From an uncultured Collinsella sp. (GTDB taxonomy: Bacteria > Actinomycetota > Coriobacteriia > Coriobacteriales > Coriobacteriaceae), in NCBI GenBank assembly GCA_900545505.1, contig UQZC01000034.1:1-10910 (forward strand): DNA of 10,910 bases, in the 5' to 3' direction. The position numbers and the translations under genes were made by a program. This document shows, piece after piece, positions 6,445-10,910 of the stretch (position 1 is the stretch's first letter; each line of letters begins with the position of its first letter). Below the pieces are notes generated by a model. The model searched no databases and was not told where the DNA came from. It saw only the letters and a list, made by a program, of their open reading frames with translations.

Positions 6445-7386
6445 ATGTCAGAATTCATTAGGCCTCAGGTTCAGGTCGAAGAGATCAACGAGACGTCTGC
6501 TCGTGTCTCCGTCGAGCCGCTCGAGCGTGGTTACGGCGATACGCTGGGTAACTCCCTTCGTCGCGTTCTTCTGTCCTCGCTCGAGGGTGCCGCCGTCGAG
6601 GCTATTCAGATCGATGGTGCGCAGCACGAGTTCATGACCATCCCTAACATGGTCGAGGATGTCACCGACATCGTCCTGAATGTCAAGGGTCTTGTCTTCA
6701 GGGCTCTCGGCACGACCGACGAGGCGACCGCCACCATCTCGGTTGACGGCCCCTGCGAGGTCACCGGTGCGGACTTCTTTATTCCGTCCGAGTTTGAGCT
6801 GGTCAACCCCGAGCAGCACATTGCTACGCTCACCGAGGGTGGCCATCTCACCATGAGCATGCGCATCGGCTATGGCCGCGGCTATGTTTCTGGCGAGGCC
6901 AACAAGCGCGACAACGATCCCATCGGTGTGATCCACGTCGACTCGCTGTACTCGCCGGTTTCCCGTTGCGCCAAGCTCGTTGAGGCTTGCCGTGTCGGTC
7001 AGCACACCGACTACGACCGCCTTGTCCTCGAGATCGAGACCAACGGCTCCATCGCCCCGCGCGACGCCGTGGTCCAGGCTGCCAATATCATCAACCAGCA
7101 TATGGCCGCCTTTATGAACCTTGCCGAGACCCCCGAGGTCGAGGAGGAGGCTTCGATCTTCGCTCCCGAGGTCACCAACGACAACGCCGAGCTGGACAAG
7201 CAGATCGAGGATCTGGACCTTTCCGTCCGTTCCTACAACTGCCTTAAGCGCGCCAGCATTCACTCGGTCCGTCAGCTCGTTGAGTTCTCGGAGAACGATC
7301 TGCTCAACATCCGTAACTTCGGTGTTAAGTCGATCGAGGAAGTGAAGGACAAGCTTGAGTCCATGGGCCTGAGCCTGAAGGCTTAA
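6445..7386 (+). CDS. rpoA: RNA polymerase alpha subunit
   Basis: The 313-residue protein has the N-terminal assembly domain (about 1-228) with the dimerisation and beta-binding motif LERGYGDTLGNSLRRVLLSSLEG (26-48), shown here in part, and PVSRCAKLVEACRVGQHTDYD (171-191). An acidic linker (EVEEEA, 231-236) leads to the C-terminal DNA- and activator-binding domain (about 248-312) with DLSVRSYNCLKRASIHSV. Arg262, Asn265 and Cys266 correspond to the UP-element-contacting Arg265, Asn268 and Cys269 of Escherichia coli. GGAGGT (6433-6438) precedes ATG 6445. Position between rpsD and rplQ is the classic alpha operon order. Confidence 0.98.
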   Translation: MSEFIRPQVQVEEINETSARVSVEPLERGYGDTLGNSLRRVLLSSLEGAAVEAIQIDGAQHEFMTIPNMVEDVTDIVLNVKGLVFRALGTTDEATATISVDGPCEVTGADFFIPSEFELVNPEQHIATLTEGGHLTMSMRIGYGRGYVSGEANKRDNDPIGVIHVDSLYSPVSRCAKLVEACRVGQHTDYDRLVLEIETNGSIAPRDAVVQAANIINQHMAAFMNLAETPEVEEEASIFAPEVTNDNAELDKQIEDLDLSVRSYNCLKRASIHSVRQLVEFSENDLLNIRNFGVKSIEEVKDKLESMGLSLKA

Positions 7387-7416
7387 TGCTTCGCATATTT
7401 GAGGAGAAACTAGACC

Positions 7417-7919
7417 ATGCGTCACAACGTTAAGAAGGGCCTGAAGCTCGGCACCGATGCGAGCCACACCAAGGCCATGAAGAAGAGCCTTGCTAAGGCC
7501 CTCTTCGAGAACGACCGCATCAAGACCACCGAGACCCGCGCTAAGGCGCTGCGTTCGGTCGTCGATCCGATCATCACTTGGGCCAAGAAGGGCGACCTGC
7601 ACTCTCGTCGTCTGGCTATCGCCAAGCTCGGCGATAAGCAGCTCGTTGCCGAGATCTTCGACAAGGCTGCCCAGGGTATGTGGCAGGATCGCAACGGCGG
7701 TTATACCCGCATCATGAAGCTCGGTAACCGCAAGGGCGACAACGCTCCCATCGTTATCATGGAGCTCGTCACCGAGCCTTGCACGCCTAAGGCCAAGAAG
7801 GCTGCTCCGGCCCCCAAGAAGGCGACCGAACGAAGGCGCCGCCGGCCCCAAAAAGGCCCGCCGCTCCCAAGAAGGTCGAGGCTGCCGAGGAGGCTCCTGC
7901 TGAGGAGACCGCTGAGTAG
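7417..7919 (+). CDS. rplQ: 50S ribosomal protein L17, frame broken in its C-terminal tail
   Basis: Residues 1-120 are a complete L17 core: MRHNVKKGLKLG, then IKTTETRAKALRSVVDPIITWAKKGD, and GGYTRIMKLGNRKGDNAPIVIMELV. An Ala/Pro/Lys tail follows to about residue 138 (KKAAPAPKKATE). There the frame breaks: one base appears to be missing near 7831. The original frame becomes an arginine-rich run that crosses the terminator and stops only at 8028. The next frame reads KAPPAPKRPAAPKKVEAAEE and APAEETAE before TAG 7917-7919, just ahead of the terminator, and is surely the intended end. The corrected length would be 167 residues. GAGGAG lies at 7401-7406. The core would probably still function; an error in the sequence is a simple explanation. 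Confidence 0.88.
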
Positions 7920-7944
7920 ACAATCCGTCTGCATAGGCTATATT
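7917..7944 (+). promoter_or_regulatory. Candidate promoter for truA at the rplQ stop codon
   Basis: TAGACA (7917-7922) and TATATT (7939-7944) each match the sigma70 hexamers at five of six positions, with a 16-base spacer. The start point would fall near 7951, inside the left arm of the rplQ terminator, so a transcript from here would lack half of that stem and escape termination. This would explain how truA is expressed after a strong terminator. It is a motif match only. Confidence 0.35.
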
Positions 7945-7945
7945 C

Positions 7946-7976
7946 GAGGGGTACGTTCGCGTACCCCTCTTTTTTT
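7946..7976 (+). terminator. Intrinsic terminator of the alpha operon
   Basis: GAGGGGTACG (7946-7955) pairs perfectly with CGTACCCCTC (7960-7969) around a TTCG tetraloop, followed directly by seven T (7970-7976). It starts 27 bases after the corrected rplQ stop and 36 bases before the truA ATG. This is a canonical Rho-independent terminator. Confidence 0.95.
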
Positions 7977-8011
7977 GTCGAAATGCCATTGCCTGTTTGT
8001 TGGGAGCGCCC

Positions 8012-8849
8012 ATGACCGCGCCGTCTGATTTCAATTCGATTCCAGAGCTCGATGCCACGCTCGTTTTCCGCGTGGCATACGATGGCTCGTCCTATAGCGG
8101 CTTTGCCGAGCAGCCGGGACAGACGACGGTTGCGGGTGAGCTGCGTCGGTCTTTTTGCACTATCCGCTCGAGCCCACCCTCCAAGTCCGATCGATCTGAC
8201 GTGCGCGGGTCGCACCGATGCCGGCGTGCATGCCGTGGCTCAGTACATCAGCGTGCCCGTAACGGACGCTGAGCTCGCCCTAACGCGCCGTAGGTGGCTG
8301 CGGGCTATGGATGCCCTGCTGCCCAAAGATATCGCCATCAACGAGGTCTACAAGGCCCGTAAAGGCTTTTCTGCACGTTTTGACGCGCGTTCCCGTACGT
8401 ATACGTACCGTATTGTCGATCGAGATGCGCGCCCCGTGCTGTCCCGCGGTGCGGTGTGGTGGCATCGCTATCCCTTGGATGTTGAGGCTATGTCTGCTGC
8501 CTGCCCCGCGCTGCTGGGCGAGCAGGACTTTAAAAGCTTTTGCAAGGTTGCTTCTGCCGTGGGCAAACCTACGCACCGCTGCGTAATGCGCGCCGAGTTT
8601 GGCCATGAGGTTGCGTTTGGCGAGGACATCCTGACGTTTACCATCGAGGGCAATGCGTTTCTGCATTCGATGGTCCGTACGATCGTTGGCACGCTTGTCG
8701 CGATTGGCATGCATCGCCGTGAACCCGAGTGGATGCGCGAGGTCATCGATGCTTGCGACCGTACCGCTGCGGGCCCCACGGCTCCTGCCTGCGGCCTTAC
8801 GTTTATGGGCGTGGATTACGATCCCGCCGAGCTCGTCGTGCTCGACTAG
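8012..8849 (+). CDS. truA: tRNA pseudouridine(38-40) synthase TruA, frameshifted
   Basis: TruA makes pseudouridine at positions 38-40 of the tRNA anticodon arm. The start (ATG 8012) gives TLVFRVAYDGSSYSGFAEQPGQTTVAGELRRS, the normal TruA N-terminus. The frame then breaks near a T5 run (8152-8156), where one base too many, or two too few, is present. After the break the other frame reads LTCAGRTDAGVHAVAQYIS, with the catalytic Asp at codon 8217-8219, then FSARFDARSRTYTYRI, DFKSFCKVAS and NAFLHSMVRTIVGTLVAIG to TAG 8849. Corrected length is about 278 residues. As written, the first frame gives only 86 residues and no active site. A TTG at 7997 is an alternative in-frame start. It follows the rplQ terminator, as truA often follows rplQ. 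Confidence 0.88.
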
Positions 8850-8857
8850 GGGAGGGC

Positions 8858-8876
8858 TCGACGCGTCGTGCGTCGA
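8858..8876 (+). other. Stem-loop just after truA
   Basis: TCGACGC (8858-8864) pairs perfectly with GCGTCGA (8870-8876) around a 5-base loop. It lies 8 bases after the truA stop. No T run follows, so it is not a convincing intrinsic terminator; it may cap the 3' end of the truA message. The rest of the 161-base gap to the next gene shows only weak promoter-like sequence and a 13-codon reading frame. Confidence 0.4.
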
Positions 8877-8967
8877 CACCCATTATCTGTGGGCTGCGCG
8901 TGTGCAACATCTGTTCTTGGCGTGCAATACAACCGGTGTCTCATTGCTTTTATTGCCGGGGTGTACC

Positions 8968-9009
8968 ATGAACCGCGGTTTGATTCATTGCTGTCGAGAG
9001 GACGGATAA
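8968..9009 (+). CDS. Possible 13-codon leader peptide before the glycosyltransferase gene
   Basis: ATG 8968 opens a frame of 13 codons (MNRGLIHCCREDG) ending in TAA 9007-9009, one base before the TTG of the next gene, with GGGGTG (about 8958-8963) as a weak ribosome site. The closeness of stop and start would permit translational coupling. Such short frames arise easily by chance, and nothing in the peptide is recognisable. The first codons include the palindrome AACCGCGGTT (8971-8980). Confidence 0.15.
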   Translation: MNRGLIHCCREDG

Positions 9010-9010
9010 C

Positions 9011-10051
9011 TTGGTTCGACGTGGCTCGCATCCGCGACTTTCGGTGATCCTTGTGGTAGAAGGTTCGCCCAGCTATGCGATGCGTGCGCTCGAGAGTATC
9101 CAGAACCAAGACCTCTACGATTTGCAGATTGTCGTTGTTTGCCGCGATGCTGCGCCCGGTGTGCGCCATTCGCTTCAAGTTGCTGCCGACAGGGACATCC
9201 ATATTGATTTGATTGACGTCGAGGACGCGAAGCGCGGCGCTTGCCTTCGTGCCGGTTTTGCTGTCTCGCGCGGCTCTCAAATCATCGCTATGAACGCCGA
9301 TGAGTGGTTTGCTCCGCAGTCCCTTTCCAAGATGGTCGATATCGCGTGCGATACTGCGGCAGACATAGTGTTCCCCACGGTGTCGCTCGACCGCTATGAT
9401 GCACATCGAGAACGCCATTCGCGCGTCTTGGATGCTGCCTCTATTGCCATAGAAGACGAGTCTTCTATGGTGACTGGGCTGCCCCAGTTGATTTTGGGCG
9501 GCCTAGTCGCTCAGACCTCTGGCGTGATGTATAGCCGTCCGCTGTTTGAGGCATGCCTGTCGCGCGGCAAGGCGTACCGTACGGTTGAGTTTATGGCTTA
9601 TGCGCTCTCGCAGGCACGATTCGTGTCCGGCTGCGGCAACGCTTGTTTCCACGCGGTGGCACCTAAGCTTACAGATGCCTTTGATCCCACCATGTATGCC
9701 AGGATATCCGATGACACTCGAGCGCTCGACGAGCTTGCGGACTCACTCTCGGAAGCAGATAGCGGTGGTCGGCTCAAGCTGGCAAGCCAAAAGTTCTACT
9801 TTGCCGGACTGGTCGCCTGCATCGAGAATTTGTGTCTTAGCCCGCATGGAGTGTCGTCAATCGAGCGTTCCGCCCGCATGCGTGATATGCTCGAGGCGTC
9901 TCGAACCCGTCAGATGGTCGCCGCGCTCAAGGATAACCATCGGGGACTCGGTTTGTTGTTTGGGCCGATCGCCAGCGCCAAGCCCGCGCGCTGCGTGATG
10001 TGTACGCATCTGGCAGCTTTTCTTAACCGGACGGGCGCAAAAACCGCCTAA
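9011..10051 (+). CDS. Family 2-like glycosyltransferase, degenerate acidic motif
   Basis: This 346-residue protein resembles GT-A fold, family 2 glycosyltransferases in its N-terminal 110 residues. It has LSVILVVEGSPSYAMRALESI (10-30, given in part), IVVVCRDA (40-47), then RGACLRAGFAVSRGSQII (75-92), matching the family arrangement of a conserved N-x-G-like helix before the metal-binding strand. The usual DxD-type motif reads NADEWF (95-100), keeping Asp97 but with Asn95 in the first position. Residues 110-346 match nothing I recognise and have no membrane segment. Substrate and acceptor are unknown. TTG 9011 is the best start, with GAGAGG (8996-9001) nine bases upstream. Codon use is less biased than in the ribosomal genes. 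It could be inactive or a related sugar-nucleotide-binding protein. Confidence 0.7.
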   Translation: MVRRGSHPRLSVILVVEGSPSYAMRALESIQNQDLYDLQIVVVCRDAAPGVRHSLQVAADRDIHIDLIDVEDAKRGACLRAGFAVSRGSQIIAMNADEWFAPQSLSKMVDIACDTAADIVFPTVSLDRYDAHRERHSRVLDAASIAIEDESSMVTGLPQLILGGLVAQTSGVMYSRPLFEACLSRGKAYRTVEFMAYALSQARFVSGCGNACFHAVAPKLTDAFDPTMYARISDDTRALDELADSLSEADSGGRLKLASQKFYFAGLVACIENLCLSPHGVSSIERSARMRDMLEASRTRQMVAALKDNHRGLGLLFGPIASAKPARCVMCTHLAAFLNRTGAKTA

Positions 10052-10057
10052 ACGGCT

Positions 10058-10095
10058 CATTTCGAAACAAATTTGCATAGAATTGTTTCGAAATG
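10058..10095. repeat. Perfect 13-bp inverted repeat between the glycosyltransferase gene and argR
   Basis: CATTTCGAAACAA (10058-10070) is repeated exactly in inverted orientation as TTGTTTCGAAATG (10083-10095), with a 12-base spacer. Each arm contains the 8-base palindrome TTTCGAAA (10060-10067 and 10086-10093), with centres 26 bases apart. The spacer holds TAGAAT (10078-10083, its last base shared with the right arm), which resembles a -10 box. There is no T run on either side, so an intrinsic terminator is unlikely. A paired operator is the best guess; the binding protein is unknown. Confidence 0.6.
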
Positions 10096-10117
10096 CGTTC
10101 TTATACACAAAAGCCTT

Positions 10118-10139
10118 CAAATAGCGTTAAACTATTCAG
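10118..10139. promoter_or_regulatory. Weak ARG-box-like site upstream of argR
   Basis: AATAG (10120-10124) and CTATT (10132-10136) form a short inverted repeat in AT-rich DNA. On the minus strand one half reads TGAATA (10138-10133), like a half site of the arginine repressor operator; the other half is poor. ArgR genes are commonly autoregulated, which makes the position sensible. The match is weak. Confidence 0.2.
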
Positions 10140-10183
10140 TCACTGATTGATTGTCTCCGCCATCTTTTGGAGAGAGGGTTTGT

Positions 10184-10621
10184 ATGGCTAAAAAACGCAA
10201 TGGGCGCCAGGATGCCATTAGAGATATTGTGCGCAATAAGGACGTCCGCACGCAGCGCGTGCTGGTCGATGAGCTCCGCGCTATGGGCTTTGATTGCACG
10301 CAGGCGACTGTCTCTCGCGATATTGCCGATATGGGGCTGCGTAAGCTCCCCGAGGGTATCTATGTTCTGGCAGAGGACCTGCACCTGCAGCGTATGGTTT
10401 CCGAGCTCGTAACGGGCGTTCTGCGCACCGATAATCTGGTTATGATCAAGGCTCAGCCTGGTACGGCTTCCGGCATCGCCGCCGCCGTTGATGCGGCAGA
10501 GTTGCCCGATGTGCTTGGCTCGCTTGCCGGCAACGATACGATTTTGGTTATTGCCCAGACGGCCGAGGACGGCGAGCGTCTCGAGGCGCTGATCAATAAG
10601 CTGAGCAATTCTCGCAAGTAG
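10184..10621 (+). CDS. argR: Arginine repressor ArgR/AhrC family
   Basis: ArgR is a hexameric, arginine-responsive DNA-binding protein controlling arginine biosynthesis or catabolism. The 145-residue product has an N-terminal winged helix with the recognition segment TQATVSRDIADMGLRK and a C-terminal hexamerisation and arginine-binding domain with KAQPGTASGIAAAVDAAELP and GSLAGNDTILVIAQ. The first Asp of the usual GDDT-type motif is Asn here; the second is kept. I start at ATG 10184, with GGAGAG (10169-10174) upstream; an in-frame TTG at 10151 would add 11 residues ahead of the lysine-rich N-terminus. No arginine genes are adjacent, so its targets lie elsewhere. Confidence 0.94.
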   Translation: MAKKRNGRQDAIRDIVRNKDVRTQRVLVDELRAMGFDCTQATVSRDIADMGLRKLPEGIYVLAEDLHLQRMVSELVTGVLRTDNLVMIKAQPGTASGIAAAVDAAELPDVLGSLAGNDTILVIAQTAEDGERLEALINKLSNSRK

Positions 10622-10658
10622 GCGTGCGGGTCGTGCGCTCGGCACTGTGTGCGTGACA

Positions 10659-10732
10659 TGGTGGCTTGTAAGGGGTCTCTGACGGAGGTCGGTGCCCCCT
10701 ATATTGTTTGCCGGTATAAAGGCCGTCCACCA
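10659..10732 (+). other. Possibly folded segment downstream of argR
   Basis: In the 127 bases between the argR stop and the terminator, TGGTGG (10659-10664) can pair with CCACCA (10727-10732), enclosing AGGGG (10671-10675) pairing with CCCCT (10696-10700). An alternative pairing GACGG (10681-10685) with CCGTC (10723-10727) competes with the closing stem. The terminator follows within 20 bases. I do not recognise a known riboswitch or RNA family and see no reading frame here. Confidence 0.25.
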
Positions 10733-10748
10733 GGTCGCTTTAAACTAA

Positions 10749-10787
10749 AAGGCCCCCGAGCACTTTAATAAGCTGCTCGGGGGCCTT
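10749..10787. terminator. Bidirectional intrinsic terminator between argR and the convergent gene
   Basis: AAGGCCCCCGAGCA (10749-10762) pairs perfectly with TGCTCGGGGGCCTT (10774-10787) around an 11-base loop, a 14-bp stem. On the minus strand the stem runs into TTTTAG, with A/T-rich sequence after it; on the plus strand it runs into TTGTTGCT. It therefore fits the minus-strand gene best and can also stop argR transcripts. Confidence 0.93.
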
Positions 10788-10810
10788 GTTGCTAATGGCC
10801 GGATGAATTT

Positions 10811-10909
10811 CTAGCCAACCGTATCGTCAGGCGTGGGCGAGGGGTCGGGAGTGGGTGTAGGCGTAGGCGTAGGCGTAGGCGTGCCGCCATCGCCGCCGGT
10901 CGAACCACC
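10811..10909 (-). CDS. C-terminal Gly/Thr-Pro-rich tail of an unidentified protein (partial)
   Basis: The minus-strand frame ends at TAG 10813-10811, and its last 32 codons encode a glycine-rich run (GGSTGGDGGT) followed by a Pro-Thr repeat (PTPTPTPTPTP) and PDPSPTPDDTVG. Such low-complexity tails are typical of extracytoplasmic proteins; class A penicillin-binding proteins of actinobacteria often end this way, but nothing diagnostic is visible. The strong terminator 24 bases downstream supports this being a real 3' end. Four perfect GTAGGC hexamers on the plus strand (10857-10880) encode the dipeptide repeat. Confidence 0.7.
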   Translation of the reverse strand, partial: GGSTGGDGGTPTPTPTPTPTPDPSPTPDDTVG

Positions 10910-10910
10910 A

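Noticed and set aside
7849..7856. CAAAAAGG in the rplQ tail as a programmed -1 frameshift site
   Set aside because: It is not a true X-XXY-YYZ heptamer, and the natural-looking tail already starts in the other frame upstream, near 7831, so slippage here would come too late.
6448..8058. 536-codon open frame on the minus strand opposite rpoA and rplQ
   Set aside because: It lies wholly against rpoA, rplQ and their terminator, and its composition fits an antisense shadow.
10058..10095. Inverted repeat as an intrinsic terminator of the glycosyltransferase gene
   Set aside because: No T run follows on either strand and the stem is AT-rich, unlike the two clear terminators in this window.
10671..10700. 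T-box, TPP riboswitch or SRP RNA downstream of argR
   Set aside because: None of the conserved core sequences of those RNAs is present, and no plus-strand gene follows for a riboswitch to control.
10857..10880. Short tandem repeat as a CRISPR array
   Set aside because: The units are 6 bases with no spacers and read cleanly as Thr-Pro codons on the minus strand.

Overview
The window is the distal half of a bacterial S10-spc-alpha ribosomal protein cluster on the + strand, followed by truA, a glycosyltransferase-like gene, argR and the end of a convergent minus-strand gene. GC is high, third positions are mostly G/C in the ribosomal genes, and the cluster runs rplF-rplR-rpsE-rpmD-rplO-secY-adk-map-infA-rpmJ-rpsM-rpsK-rpsD-rpoA-rplQ-truA. 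The order, the zinc-type adenylate kinase, the C- form of S4 and the alanine/proline/lysine-rich L17 tail point to a high-GC Gram-positive. My best inference is an actinobacterium of the Coriobacteriia (Collinsella/Olsenella type). The genus is a judgement from protein character, not a search result.

Layout. 1-70 holds the last codons of rplF. 146-4401 is one tight block, rplR through map, with gaps of 2-14 bases, a 7-base overlap (rplO/secY) and a 4-base overlap (adk/map). A 104-base gap with a recognisable sigma70-type promoter precedes infA (4506-4724). A 150-base structured leader then precedes the alpha block rpmJ-rpsM-rpsK-rpsD-rpoA-rplQ (4875-7919), which ends at a textbook intrinsic terminator (7946-7976). 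truA follows at 8012, then a GT2-like gene (9011-10051), argR (10184-10621), and a bidirectional terminator (10749-10787) shared with the minus-strand gene whose last 32 residues are visible (10909-10811).

The block joins ribosome assembly (L18, S5, L30, L15, L36, S13, S11, S4, L17), initiation (IF1), transcription (RpoA), protein export (SecY), N-terminal methionine removal (Map) and adenylate balance (Adk). TruA modifies tRNA. ArgR and the glycosyltransferase are a separate accessory segment with less biased codon use.

Oddities. rplQ (near 7831) and truA (near 8152-8156) each carry a net one-base frameshift, and the rplF tail at the window start looks like a noisy version of L6. Together these suggest local sequence or assembly errors at least as strongly as real mutations. 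The most interesting non-coding signals are a perfect 13-bp inverted repeat between the glycosyltransferase gene and argR, a possible two-state leader before rpmJ, a promoter-like element embedded in the rplQ terminator, and a possibly folded segment downstream of argR. I see no CRISPR array, insertion sequence, tRNA, rRNA or clear novel defence or metabolic system. Most of this window is conserved housekeeping DNA.
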